Positions 9,906-25,098 of a stretch of 64,000 nt of DNA are shown piece by piece. Position 1 is the first letter of the stretch. Every line of letters starts with the position of its first letter. The position numbers and the translations under genes are program-made. The notes below the pieces were generated by a model, which was given only the letters and a program-made list of their open reading frames with translations, searched no databases and had not been told where the DNA came from. The DNA comes from Diphasiastrum complanatum (lineage: Eukaryota; Streptophyta; Lycopodiopsida; Lycopodiales; Lycopodiaceae). The stretch is from assembly GCA_029204225.1 (NCBI GenBank), contig CM055093.1, positions 26,943,566-27,007,565 on the forward strand, read 5' to 3'.

Positions 9906-10714
9906 ATGGGGAGTCTGAATGAATCCGTTCTTCCGGAGTCAAGCAAGTTAGATGGATCTAACTACAGCTTGTGGAAGTTCAAACTTCAGAATATCCTTCA
10001 GGACAAAGATTATTGGGAAAGGACAACAGGTGATGGCTCACGGTCTCAATGATCAAGATAGAAGGGCATTTTTGAGAAACGGGTGCAACGTGCACATCAT
10101 ATCATCAACTTATCTATGAAGGATAAGGTGATTCCGCTGATCAGGAATGCAATTGGGCCTAAGGATGCATGGGATATCCTTAAAAACACATATGAAACGG
10201 TAAGTAGTCTCGAGCGTTGTTCTTGAACAATAAGCTTCATACCTTGAAAATGGAATCAGAAGAATCCATTACGGATTTTATTAACAGGGTGAAGGATCTA
10301 AGAGATCAGTTGTCTTCTATAGGGAAAATTGTACTTGATAATACTCTAGTACAAATTGTTTTGAATAGCTTGCCATTACAATATCAAAACTTTGTTATGA
10401 CACTAAGTTTGAGGGAGAGATCGCCGACATTTGATGAGCTCAATGGTTTGCTACTTCAAGAGGAATTACGAAGACAAAACCTGATGTCTAGAGAAGATTT
10501 CAAGGAACTGGGATTCTTTTCCAAGAATCAAGGTAAGAAGGGCAAGAAGAAAGGAGGCAAAAAGGATCGGAAGCAGGAAGGGAAGGACAATACGGAAAAA
10601 GGAGACAGTTCCAAATCTAATCCAAAGAGAAATGGCAATTGTAATTTTTGTGGCAAGTATGGTCATTTTGCGTTTGAGTGCAGGAAAAAGAAGGCTATCC
10701 AGGACAAGAAGAAG
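9906..10714 (+). pseudogene. Copia-B gag (capsid and zinc knuckle), frameshifted
   Basis: The likely start is the ATG at 9906 (MGSLNESVLPESSKLDG), which fits copia gag proteins that open with LDGSNYSLWKFKLQNIL. A frameshift or stop around 10050-10216 breaks the frame. It resumes with ITDFINRVKDLRDQLSSIG and the motif SPTFDELNGLLLQEELRRQN. After a Lys/Gly-rich linker comes a CCHC zinc knuckle, CNFCGKYGHFAFEC, encoded by 10640-10681. The protein would form the particle and bind element RNA. Confidence 0.85.
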
Positions 10715-13380
10715 TAGTCAGGCAACTTCATTGAAGACGAAGACAAAAGTGAAGTTGTGGGATGCTATGAGTTATTCTCAGCTTCAACATCAGAGATCTC
10801 TAAAGATTGTTGGTATATCGATTCTGGAGCAACGAAACATATGACACCACATCGTGAGTGGTTCACACAGTTTGATGACACTGGTGTAAATTCACATGTC
10901 AAACTTGGAGACAATTCTTCTTACCATATCAAAGGTAGAGGTACAGTGAGAGTACATTTACCTTCAGGGAATATAGGAGAAATTAAGAATGTTCTCTATG
11001 TTCCAGGCTTAAAAAAGAATTTACTTTCAGTTTCTGCCATAGCTAAACAGAATATGAAAGTTGAGTTTGACGATCAGAAGTGTCTCATCAAAGACAAAAA
11101 CAAAGGTTACAAAGTTGTGGTCAAAGGATTATTGGAAGGTCGACTTTACAAACTTGATGCAACTACATTGGATCATCAGGTATGGAGAGCAGGATATGGC
11201 ATGAAAGGTTTGGACATCTGAACTATATAAGCTTACAGGTTCTAAAAGACAATAATATGGTAATAGGATTACCTAATATTGTATCTTCAGGAAAAATTTG
11301 TGAAGGATGTGTTATGGGCAAGCATCATCGTATGCAGTTTCCCAAGGATGGAGCATATAGAGCCAAGGAAATCTTGGAGCTTGTTCATACAGACTTATGC
11401 GGTCCCATGCAAACTGAGTCTATAGGGGGAGCGTCCTACTTCATGATATTTGTGGATGATTTTTCCAAGAAGGTATGGATATACTTGCTTAAGTATAAGC
11501 GTCAAGCTTTTAAGTTCTTTACTCAGTTCAAATCACTTGTTGAGAAGGAAACAGGAAAGCAAATCAAGATTCTACTTTCAGATAAGGGAGGTGAATTCAT
11601 ATCTACAGAGTTCCAGGAATTTTGCAAAGAACATGGAATCAAGAGACAATTTGCTTCAACTGATACACCACAGCATAATGGAGTAGCCGAGAGAAAGAAC
11701 AGGTCTATTGTGGAGAGTGCTCGAAGCATGCTACGAGGTAAGAACCTCAAGAATCATTTGTGGGGCGAAGCAGTTAGTACAGCAGTTTACTTGCTTAACA
11801 GAAGTCCTACAAAAGTTGTTCTAAATCGAACTCCAGAAGAAGCTTTCACAGGTATAAAACCTAAAGTGGATCATCTACGAGTTTTTGGTTGTATAGCATA
11901 TGCTCATATTCCTAAAGATAATCGTCAAAAACTTGATTCAAAGGCAATCAAGTGTTTATTCCTTGGTTATGATGAGGAAGAGAAGGCATATCGCCTTTAT
12001 AATCTTACCAGTAAGAAGGTGATTATGAGCAGGGATGTTGTGTTTGAAGAAAGTGAGTCTTCTACCCTAGAAGATCATGAGGAGGATGTATTTTCTCCTT
12101 CATCAAAAACTCCTATTATAGATGATGTTCAGGAAGATACAGGTCCATGTGATACAGCTTCTACACAGGTTATACCAAGGGTGTGTACACAGGTGGATCT
12201 TGGTAAACGGACGGAAAGGTCAAGGGTATTTGATACATATTCTCCTTCTACGTCACCTACAAAGAAGTTGCCAAGATGGTATTTTGAGACTATAAAAGAT
12301 AGTCAAATGTTGGATGAGGGAGAATCGAGTCAACAAGGAGCTAAGAGATTGACACAGTCAAGTGGACACTATCATGAAGATGGTGAAGAAACACATTATG
12401 TGTTTATGGCTTCAGTGTTGGATTCTGAGGATCCTTTATTTTATGAAGATGCTGCAAAAGAACAAGTTTGGAAAACTGCTATGGATGAGGAGTTCAGTTC
12501 TATCATGAAAAACGAGATATGGGATCTTGTTGAACTTCCAGCAGGTAAGAAACCAATTGGTTGCAAGTGGATTTATAGAACCAAGTTTAAGTCTGATGGT
12601 TCTATAGATAAGTATAAGGCCAGATTAGTAGCCAAAGGATATGCTCAAAGGGAAGGGATTGACTATGAAGATACTTTCGCACCAGTTGCTAAAATGAATA
12701 CTTTGAGGAGTGTTTTGGCGATTGCATCTCATTTTGGATGGGATATTCAACAAATGGATGTCAAGAGTGCTTTCTTGAACGGTTACCTTGAAGAAGAGGT
12801 TTATCTGGAGCAACCTCAGGGTTATGAGGTTGAAGGCAAAGAGCACTTGGTTTGCAAGTTAAAGAAGCATTATATGGGTTGAAACAAGCACCTAGAGCAT
12901 GGTATACACGTATCAACAATTATTTTTTGAAGCAGAATTTTCATAGAAGCATGTCAGAGTCAACGCTTTATATTATGAAAGATTTGGATGACATAGTCAT
13001 TATTGTTCTTTATGTAGATGATCTTATTATCACAGGGTCAAATAAGTCACTAATAGAGAAGATAAAGAACAATCTTTCACAGGAGTTTGATATGAAAGAT
13101 TTAGAGAGACTTCAATATTGTTTGGGTATTGAAGTTTGGAGATCAAAGGAAAGTCTTTTCATATCACAAGCAAAGTATGCAAGAGAGTTACTCAAGAAGT
13201 TTAACATGCTTGATTGTAAGTCCATTTCTACACCATATGATCCAAGTGTAAAGCTTGCAAAAGAGGAAAATTCTGAAAGTGTGAATGAAACAATTTATAG
13301 GCAGCTTGTAGGTAGTCTTATCTATCTAACGACTACTCGACCAGACATTTCATATGCAGTGAGCATGGTGAGTCAGTTCC
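9906..13380 (+). mobile_element. Copia-B, truncated Ty1/copia element
   Basis: Gag, protease, integrase and RT lie in order on the + strand. The copy breaks off at about 13380 inside the RT/RNase H boundary (TRPDISYAVSMVSQF), so RNase H and the 3' end are missing. No tRNA-Met-type primer-binding site was seen upstream of the gag start. An LTR-like segment with the same orientation begins at 13383, so the 3' internal end may have been deleted up to the LTR. Confidence 0.85.
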
Positions 13381-13385
13381 CGTGC
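10742..13385 (+). pseudogene. Copia-B pol: protease, integrase, reverse transcriptase
   Basis: The protease DSGA is encoded at 10820-10831 (WYIDSGATKHMTPH). A frame change near 11190 leads to a 566-codon frame (11182-12882) with HERFGHLN and CEGCVMGK. The integrase triad is Asp 11392, Asp 11581 and Glu 11689, exactly 35 residues between the last two, as in D,D-35-E integrases. After the variable linker comes RT (CKWIYRTKFKSDGSIDKYKA). Another frameshift near 12880 precedes YGLKQAPRAW, and YVDD is at 13011-13022. Catalytic residues are intact, so this is a fairly young copy that was later truncated. Confidence 0.9.
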
Positions 13386-13748
13386 TAGAAGGTCTATTTC
13401 TATTTTTAGTATAGGTACTCTCTATTTTTAGTATAGGTATCTAAGTTAGTACCAATTTTGCTAAAATAGTATAGAAATCTATTTTAACCAAGTTAGCATA
13501 AATTTCTATTGTTAAGACTTCATAATTAGCATTTCAATTGCTATTGTAGTAGAATAGCTTTTGCTTTTCATTGTGGACAGCCTCTATAAGAGTAGATGGG
13601 CGCCCACCTCCATTGTTATCTCAGTTTCCAGCTTATGAAGCATAGCTTCTTGTAGTCTGTCTTCTTCTTCAGCTTGTGGTTGATGTTTTGTGTGAGTACT
13701 AATAAGATTAGTCTCTACTCCGATTAGAGATTATCTTCGATTCTAACA
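13383..13748 (+). mobile_element. LTR-like segment (possible 3' LTR of copia-B or solo LTR)
   Basis: It begins TGCTAGAA and ends TTCTAACA, an imperfect inverted pair, and is 366 bp long. A TATA-like ctctataagag lies near 13587, so transcription would run on the + strand as for copia-B. It contains a duplicated ctatttttagtatagg near 13400-13440. The right end interrupts the copia-C gag frame at 13748. Flanks tcccg (left) and atcac (right) do not match, so boundaries were altered. It could be the LTR of copia-B after a 3' internal deletion, or an unrelated LTR. Confidence 0.55.
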
Positions 13749-14669
13749 ATCACCACTAGCTTCAAGCTCTTGCTCCAAAGTAGCAAGTGAAGCACTAGTA
13801 TCGATTCCTTTACTCTCCTCTTTCGCAAGCTTCTTCTTACAATCCTTGATGAAGTGCCCATACCTTTTGCAATAATGGCACTTCCCTTTCTTCTTTTGAG
13901 TGTTGACATCTTGACCTCCAACGAGCTTTTGCTCATCCTTGGAAGGAGGCTTCCCCTTTCCTTTTGACTTGCCTTTGCCCTTGCCTTTCGTGAAGAAAGC
14001 TTGATCTTGTTGAGTATCACCCGCAAAGTTTTGCCTCGTTTGCTCCTCTTGAAGAAGCAGCCCAACAAGTTCATCAAAGGAGAGTTGCTGTCCCCTAAGA
14101 GAGATACTCAAAGATGAAACAAATGGGAGATAAGATGAAGGTAATGAGTTGAGAGTAATGGAAACAAATTGAGCATCCTCAATTATCTCATCAATACTGA
14201 GAAGCTCCTCACGAAGATCCTTGATCTTCATCAAGTGATTGGTCACTTGATCCCCTTCTTGCATCTTCAACAAAGAAAGCTGATTTCTAAGATACACCAC
14301 TCTTGCTGGATTTTTGACTCTATACATAGTATAAAGTGTATCCCACGCACTTTTAGATGTCTTACAAGACCAAATATGAGGTAAGATAGATCTTTTCACA
14401 GCAAGAGCAACCATGGAATGTGCTTGTGCATACCTTCTATCCCACTTCTTTTGTTCTTCCGAAGATGGAGAAGATGATGTTGATGATGATGATCCACGAG
14501 GTGTAGGAGGTGCCAAAGACGGAGGCCTTTCCTCATCACCATTGACCAAATCCCACAGCCCTTTCGCTATGAGAAGATTCTTCATCATGTAGCTCCACAA
14601 GGAGTAGTTTGTGCCATCCAACTGATCTTCGCTAAACAAAGAACCGATAGCTTCCGATTCTTTAGCCAT
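13749..14669 (-). pseudogene. Copia-C gag, open but 3'-truncated
   Basis: An uninterrupted - strand frame starts at the ATG complementary to 14667-14669 (MAKESEAIGSLF); the upstream in-frame extension is probably leader. It has LDGTNYSLWSYMMKNLLIAKG, a Ser-rich linker, the capsid helices, LSFDELVGLLLQEEQTRQNF, a Lys/Gly-rich basic stretch and the zinc knuckle CHYCKRYGHFIKDC (13839-13880). It runs into the LTR-like segment at 13748, where TGTTAG supplies a stop. Protease and pol do not follow. It may be the displaced gag of copia-A, which lies in the same orientation at 3823-6762 and lacks gag. Confidence 0.85.
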
Positions 14670-14819
14670 TACCTCCAAAAATTTCAGCTTATAGTAGATA
14701 GGAAAGAGAGCCTTTCCACAACCAAATCTACTCAAAAATTTGCAACAAACAAAGAGCTGAAAGTATGAGCACAAGATGTCTTTCAATCTGCAACCAAAGT
14801 GCCCAAAAGATAATGGATA

Positions 14820-15248
14820 GATGGTTGTCTGAGGTTGAAGGCTAGGGTGACTCTACTCAGCTGTCTAACATAGATCTCATCGAAGTAGGACTCACATACC
14901 ATAAGGGCAACACAATGGGAGTCCTCCTATGCTATGACATGCCGAGAAAAAGGCAATAGTATCTCCCTGAGATCTCACTCACACCAAAAAGCGCCCGAAG
15001 AAGAGTTGAAAAGGAGGTCAACAAGATGTTTTCCTTCGAAGTCACCATAGGCACGCTTTTTACGGCAGGGTGTACGATGATCTGAACGTCGAGAGGCACA
15101 GAGAAGGTGGGGAGCATGAGTGCATGCATAGATGACAAGATGATGAAGAGAGCGACACTCAGAAAGTTGCTTGTGATTCAACCGTACTATCATAGGGAAA
15201 AGCGTGGAGTAGTGAGACCAGAGATAGACTCTTGGTAGACTGGCATGT
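14820..15248 (-). pseudogene. LINE ORF2 linker region, heavily decayed
   Basis: This lies directly downstream (on the - strand) of the endonuclease fragment at 15249-15770. A frame at 15193-14975 is open but has only weak resemblance to the region between endonuclease and RT of plant LINEs. No RT motif was seen. The boundary with copia-C leader sequence (14670-14820) is not clear. Confidence 0.4.
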
Positions 15249-15770
15249 TTAGAGGGCTGAATGTATATTGTGGTTCACAGGTAAGATTGGGGGGGGTGGG
15301 AGGCTGCCAATAGTGAAAGAGAGAAAAGATTGATCAGAGAGGGTGGTGGGAAAATCAAAGATGAGAGGTATGGATGATGGTGATCCCATGAGATAGTCAA
15401 CGACGCTATGCCCGCCATTGTGAGGATGACAAGTATATCTGCCTGAATTCGGCCAACAAGTTAGGCCACTATAAATGGCTAACTCATGGGCCTCACCAAA
15501 CTGTAATAAATACTCACCATATGGGTTGATAGGTCCCGAACTATCCTCCAAAATCCTAGTAACTCCCATCCCATCCCTGTCAAGAGCGTGAACGCGGAGC
15601 TGGTCGGTGGTGTGGTGAAACTCTAACAGTCGCGATCATGTCCTAGCATTAAAATCCCAAGTGAGGAAGATATGCCCCCGCTTTGCGAATCTAACAATGT
15701 CCAATGAGAGATAAAGGTAAGGTGAACCAATGCCCTCAGCAAAAGATGGTCTCTACAAGAAAATAGCATG
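15249..15770 (-). pseudogene. LINE endonuclease domain fragment
   Basis: On the - strand DIVRFAKRGHIFLTWDFNART (around 15640-15705) matches the central block of the APE-type endonuclease of plant LINEs, where the last residues read GDFNART. Further on come GLTCWPNSGRYTCH and SVVDYLMGSP (about 15389-15412), which match the C-terminal part of the same domain (normally SVVDY). Several frameshifts or stops separate the blocks. The domain nicks the target site. This is a second LINE copy; it supplies the domain missing from the LINE at 1-3358 but lies in the opposite orientation. Confidence 0.75.
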
Positions 15771-16170
15771 CTGCAATAAAGAGGTCCCTATCCAAATCAA
15801 CCCCCTGTGTACAAGTTTATTAGTTAATCATCTTGTGAGGAGCCAGGCACACCCATTAGGACATGTGGAGCTGGTACATGGTGATTGATATGCATGCAAA
15901 GGAGATCAAAAGCAATTGGTTGAGAATGGGGATCCTATAAGGAATATTCCTAGGCTCCAGGGGTCTACATGTGCCTATAGGAACTCGTACTCCTCTATTG
16001 CCAGTTTCAGGTATTAAGTTGCCGGAATTCTCTCCTCTTCTGTATTCAGTCACCATGGCTCAGGGGAGAAGTTTATTGGGGTTTAACTCTCGGTTCCCAG
16101 TTGTTTGGGTGGTTTGGCTCCACAAAACCCTTTTGGTGCATTTGTAAGCTTGATCTTGGGGAGATCATTA
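15771..16170. other. Unassigned interval between LINE and gypsy-3
   Basis: Nothing recognisable was found. Short open frames here have no family resemblance. The interval could be decayed N-terminal LINE ORF2 sequence or the flank of gypsy-3. Confidence 0.4.
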
Positions 16171-16174
16171 CAGT

Positions 16175-17215
16175 CATGATAGCCCTAGTGCCGGTCATCC
16201 TAGTGTGGATAAGACCTATGAGCTGAACCTACGGAACTTTTGGTGGCCTAAAACGAAAAAGGATGTGTATCATTATGAGACACATTGCTTAAAATGCCAA
16301 GTTAATAAAGCTAAAAGGATCAAAGTCCTTGGTTCATTACACTCATTACTTGTACCAGAAGGGAGATGGGATAGTATTTCCATGGATTTGATTACACATT
16401 TGCCTCATACTTCATCACAACATGATTCTATCTTGGTTGTGGTTGACAAAACTAACAAAGATGGCTCATTTTATACCAACTAGTGAAAAGATAGATGAAT
16501 CTGGTGTGGCTAACCTGTTTATCCAGCATATTTTCAGACTTCATGGATTACCATCATCCATAGTGTCTGATAGGGATCCTTGTTTTATGAGTCATTTTTG
16601 GACTGTAGTTATGGCTAAGCTAGATGTAAAATTGAGAATGACCAGTACCGAGCATCCTGAAAGGGATGGCTAGACTAAGAGAGTTAACCAAACTTTAAGA
16701 AATATGCTTAGGGCATATGTGAGTAAGAAGCAAATGTAGTGGGAGAAATATTTGCCATTGATGGCATTGCTTATAACGATAAGAAGAATGTTATCACAGA
16801 AATAAGTCCTTACAAGCTGAACAATGATTTTAACCCTACTAGTCCTATTACGATAAGAATTCCGCAAGAAGTGCCTAGTGCGGCTGAATTTTTAACTCAA
16901 ATGAGTGAGATGTTGGATTAGCAAAAAGACAAATAAGACAGGCGATGGATTGAGCTAAGTCTTTTACTAATCGGCATCGCACACCAAGAGAGTTCAAGGA
17001 CGGGGACAGGGTGTTTATTTGAATACCAAAGGGCTCTAAAACCCTAAGGACGAGAAAATGTTACAAGTTATCCCCACGTAACTATGGACCATGGAAAGTT
17101 GTCAAAAAGATAAGTGATGTTGCCTATAAATTAGCTTTACCTAAAACTTGTAAGGTGCATCGTATCTTTCATGTTTCTAGGTTAAAAAGGATTTTACATG
17201 ATGGTTACTTCGCAT
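16175..17215 (+). pseudogene. Gypsy-3 integrase (chromovirus-type), frameshifted
   Basis: The H2C2 zinc-binding module starts at 16175 (HDSPSAGH, then FWWPKTKKDVYHY and CLKCQVNKAK). The core begins RWDSISMDLITHLP and continues in the next frame with TKMAHFIPT and GLPSSIVSDRDPCFMSHFW. The Glu region after that is broken by stops. The C-terminal GPY/F-type module appears at about 17080-17200 (YGPWKVVKKISDVAYKLALP, then KVHRIFHVSRLK). The combination is typical of plant Ty3/gypsy chromoviruses. No chromodomain was identified. RT and upstream parts are missing. Confidence 0.8.
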
Positions 17216-17311
17216 GGTAGGCCTCTCACGAATGCTACCTGGGAGACCACACACAGTTTGCACGCACGCACAATGTCCTAAGTTTTTCCTCGCGGATGAC
17301 GTCTCTTGAGA

Positions 17312-17950
17312 GGGAGGGGATATTATGCATTTTAATCTACGTCCTGTTTGCTATAGCTATGACAGTTAAAAATAACTGTAGATTTGTAAGTAAGAAATGG
17401 CTAAGGCACCAGCCTGTGGTGACCAAAGTACAGTAAATAGTTTTACGTTGATGTTGAGACACATGTGATGGGGACATGGGCACTGGGTCCTTGAGAAGGG
17501 ACTAGCTTGACGGACCTCCTCAGTAGGAGAGAGTCGATTGGTGAACCAAACACATGTTATATGCTCATTGGGACATTTAGTCCAGTTGATGAGTGACATG
17601 TGGGATGATTGTCCTCCTATCTAACTTGCCTAGAGACGGTGCTGCCAAGTGGCAAGGGTCGGCTTTCCATTGTTTGTCATGTGTCAATGCCGGGAAGGGT
17701 CAAGGATTAGGGGCGCTTGAGGAGGGTGGATATGTGAGCCTAGTGATCGGCACTCCTATCACTTTCTATTCAACTTTGGTTGGGAGGAGACTGAGTAGCC
17801 AAATAGTATGTTTGAAATGAAATCATGCTTTGTACATGCTTATGGAATGTAATCATGCTTTGCACATGTTTCGGGAAAGAATAAAGCTGAGTCTGTTGAG
17901 ATTTTGGGGACGCCATTTCATGTGATGGAGATTTAGAAGTTCAAGGTAGA
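17312..17950 (+). mobile_element. Polypurine tract and 3' LTR of gypsy-3
   Basis: GAGAGGGAGGGGA at about 17312 is a polypurine tract placed where it should be, downstream of integrase. The LTR would start at about 17325 (tattatgcattttaatc). A poly(A)-signal-like aataaa occurs near 17880. The far end was not located precisely; 17950 is approximate. Confidence 0.5.
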
Positions 17951-21399
<3,449 letters not shown>

Positions 21400-21400
<1 letters not shown>

Positions 21401-21996
21401 TATTCCTTTTTCTTTTGATTTTGAGTTGAATTTTCATGTTTCTTGTTCATTTTCCAAACAATCAACTTCGAGCTCAAATGCATACGGCGAAGCTTTTCGT
21501 GATCCTTACCTTCTTTGATTCCTTCTATATTACAAGTGTGTAAAGATGTTTATTGAAATGATTTTCTAAGTCCATGCATAGAACTCAAATTATCATGTAA
21601 CTAGCTGAGTAATGGTTGTGATTGAAAAAATGATCAAGTATTTATACTAACGAGGAATGTCGTTTAGACTCATCCAATTTAGGGAAGCTAATTACATCGT
21701 AGGTTGCAATTGGCACTTAGCCACAATGCGTTGTCACTTATCTAATTAGGACTTTCCAAAATTTACTTCCTAAAATTAGGGCAAGTCGTTAGCTTCATAA
21801 CAAGTGACAATAGGAACTGTTAGCCTTCGGACATCCTTCGATAGTTCGTTGTCAAACCACTGGTTGTGTGATTTTCATGTATTTTTGCAGTCTGTATAGA
21901 AACATGAATAAAATTGCGGAACTGGATAAATGAATGGATGTAGATTAAAGATCGATTATTCGGATGAATCACTCCCCGATAATAGAATAATCCAAC
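21400..21996 (-). mobile_element. LTR end of copia-L (3' LTR, left limit unknown)
   Basis: The right end, gaataatccaac at about 21985-21996, followed by cccccttaat, is an LTR end plus complement of a polypurine tract for a - strand element. The stretch gcggaactggataaa near 21912 matches the LTR pair at 47519-48930 (gcagaactggataaac), so the two belong to one LTR family. The left limit is not visible and 21400 is only a placeholder. Confidence 0.5.
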
Positions 21997-23829
21997 CCCC
22001 CTTAATTTGAATCCATAAATGCTTTGACCTTCAAATTCTGCACAAAATCTCTTGTGTGCATCCAAGCCTAGTGCCTTAGTAAAATATCAATTGCCATGTC
22101 TTGCATTCAATAGTACTGCAAGTTTACCTCTTTGTCGAGAACTTTGCTTCTGACATAGTAATACTTGATTTCAATGTGCTTACTCCTGGAATGAAACCTA
22201 GGGTTGGCCGATAAAACAATAACACTCTGATTATCACAAAATAGAATTTCAGACAAACGTCCAAAAGTAAATTTCTCAATCACACTACTTCCTTCGTAGC
22301 GACACTACTCCACCAGGATACTCCTCTGAGCCGGTAGTATATTATCCATATGATCCTAATTCTCAAGTGTGACAGCAAAAGCTATGTCTGGTCTGGTATA
22401 GATCATCGCGTACATAAGAGAATCTATTATCAAATAACAAGGGTACTCGTTCATCTGCTCCTCTTTAATCATCTGAGGACATTGGTCCTTTGACAATTTG
22501 ATTCTTAGGTCCATTAGTGAGTGAGGTAGCTTGCAATTCATCAAATTATATTTGATTAACATATTGTAGATGTATCTTTGTGCGTGATGTAAATCAACTT
22601 CTGCTTTCTGTTTGTTTGGATTTGAATACCTAGACAGTAATGAGCTTCGTACAGATCTATCATGTCGAATTCTGAGGACATCTTTTATTAGTTCAACATT
22701 GTCACTGAAAAGTAGTGTGTCGTCCATGTACAATGTAATAATAATAAAAGAATGTTGCACTGACTTGAAGTAAACATTCAAATCTAAAGTGCTTGTAAAA
22801 TAGTCATGATCAATAAAAAAAAGTGTTGATCCTCTGAAACCAAGCTCTAGCATATTGCTTCAAGCCATATAGTGCTCTGTGGAGTTTACATACATGATTC
22901 TTCTTGTCTTCGATAATGTAACCTTCGTGTTGTATCATGTAGATATCTACTTAGATAACTCTATTAAGATAGGTTGTCTGTACATCCATATGATATATCT
23001 CTAGATCGGCTGTTGTAGGATACGATAGTAGAAGTCTGATAGATGAGTGCTTGACTAGCATACTGAAAGTCTCAATATAGTCAACATTTTGTATCTGCAA
23101 AAATCTTCTCACTAAAAGTCGAGTTTTTCTTTGATCGATGCTTTCATCCACCTTGTATTTGATTTTGAATATCCATTTGTAACCAACTATGTTTCTACTA
23201 GCAGGCAATTCGACAGTAGTCCAAGTCTGGTTCTTGATGAGAGATGAATACTCTTTATCCATAGCTTCCTTCCATAGATCAGATTCGGGCTTACTAAGAG
23301 CTTCTTCAACAGTAGTTGGCTCTCGAATAAGATAAGCTATAGATTTTTTGTTGTACCTTATAGGTGGTCTGCGCTCTCTTGTTGAACTTCTAGGAGAGAA
23401 GCGAGGCTGATCGTTTTGTTGGTTATTGAGCCACAACATCTTCTTCTTCGGATTCGTTGTCGATAAGTTGTTCATCTGATATAGATGTACTAGGACCTTT
23501 GATATGATTAGTCGAATCAAAAACATGAATTTTTGATACTTCGAGAGTATTCGACAGTTCGGTTGTATGAGCTTTGCCCTTGCCTTTGAGGTCGATAAAT
23601 TGATCTTCGATAAAGATGATATCACCACTAGTGACTATCTTTGATTCGATAGAATCATACAGCTTATGACTTTTATCTGAACTAGTATAACCAATGAAAA
23701 TGGATTTGATATTGTGGAAGTCGAGCTTCTTCCTGCTACCTTATCAATGTCATTTATGAATCTATTATAAAATCTACAATACACCTTTTGAACCAATTTG
23801 TTGCAATAGAAAATTTGAGAAAAGAGCAC
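21997..23829 (-). pseudogene. Copia-L pol remnant (integrase end, RT, RNase H)
   Basis: On the - strand the order is a decayed integrase end (about 23829-23640), the linker with PIRYNKKSIAYLIREPTTVE, then RT (KEAMDKEYSSLIKNQTWTTV, VGYKWIFKIKYKVDESID). A stop near 22950 breaks it. It resumes with the RT catalytic YMDD (22713-22732 region) and TRPDIAFAVT. RNase H is present only as a decayed tail near 22080-22340. Many stops and frameshifts mark an old copy. It resembles copia-K (55704-57996) closely in motif wording. Confidence 0.8.
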
Positions 23830-24318
23830 ATTGTTTTATTTTTGCTACATGGTATTGTCTAATCCCATCGAAAATTTGCTGCAAACATAGTGGTGTCTTA
23901 TAAGTCTAACGCACACGCAAAGTTTTTGGTGGACCACTTTCTACCTATACTAGTAGTTATAATTGTGGAGCAAAAAGCAAAAGACTTTTGTAGTAAAAGT
24001 ATTTTGACAGTAGTTGTGCCATCCACAAGTATCCAATATGCTAGTTCATCCCATAGTCATCGTCGAATGTGCATCGGCATTGTTCCACCCACCTCGCCAC
24101 TCGCATCTCATCAATGTACTACACTATTCACCACTCTTGTTGCCACCATTCCTATTCCCATTTGAACTCCTCTCATGTCCTCTATAGTTCCCCTTTTGCT
24201 TTCCTTACAAACCTCATATACTAATACAGTTTTAATCCCACCCCATCTATTACAATCACCTCCACTGTTCCTCCAGTTGTGCCAGCTTTCTTCACTCCAC
24301 TATTGATACTTCCTACTG
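23830..24318. other. Unassigned interval
   Basis: A + strand frame at 23890-24165 is open for 91 codons but is Pro/Ser/Thr-rich and matches nothing. No repeat terminus or motif was recognised. Confidence 0.4.
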
Positions 24319-25098
24319 TGAAAAATGTCAACTAGCTAAGTTGATCTAATTTGGCAATTTTGAGGCCAAAGTGAATTTTCAACTTCGAGATAGATTTTTT
24401 TATGGCCTAAAAATAGTGTACTTACTATTTTAAACAAGTATTCAAGCTGATAAGGTCGGATTTGGACTTTCATAATTGGTTAGATTAGATACATTGCATC
24501 TAGTCAACTTAAACTAGGTTTTTGGTGAAGTACCTAGAAGTTACCATTTTAGGGCAAGTTTAGGACAAGTGGCCATGTAAGGAAAGCTCCCTCAAGATCT
24601 TGCTTACAAGACAAAACACAAAGGAAAGCACACTATGGAGCAACCACCAAACCAAGTAGAAACAACCAATCAACTCTAGAAGCTTCACACCCAAGCCAAG
24701 GAATAAGAAGCATGAAGGTAGAGTGAAACACTGGCAAGGAATCAATGATCACAATGAGGAGTAGGACAAGTTTGGCCTCAATATATAGAGCCAAAAGCAA
24801 GCTGGGCACATAGCCATGCATAGCCCTAAGTTTCCTATACATATATTCACCTATAATAGAGTCCTAAGCATGGACCAACTATTCATAGAATTGCTATTGA
24901 TAACTCTACACATGCACACATTGTCTCATACCTTGTCTAAACTACATTTAGTGTGTTCTGGGCCTCACAAAGATATTAGTTACTTTCGGGTCACGTCCAG
25001 TATGACGTGGCATAACTAACAGCTTGTTTCATTGGAGTACCGTCGTGTATCCAAGACTAGGAGTATACTGTATCCTATGTACTGGTCATGGACATAAC
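24319..25098 (-). mobile_element. LTR of the J family (3' LTR of a - strand element)
   Basis: The + strand end catggacataaca at 25098 is followed by ttcttccctc, the complement of a polypurine tract, so this is a 3' LTR read on the - strand. Sequence from about 24560 to 25098 is the inverse complement of the J LTR pieces at 49624-49858 and 55420-55703. That includes the TATA-like tatatag block and the gacccgaaagtaac block. The left end at 24319 (tgaaaaatg) is inferred only from the TG start. Confidence 0.7.

Noticed and set aside
15856-16056. 66-codon - strand frame
   Set aside because: No motif and no link with the LINE endonuclease frame next to it.
23890-24165. 91-codon + strand frame
   Set aside because: Composition is Ser/Thr/Pro/Val-rich and no family was recognised; no supporting signals nearby.
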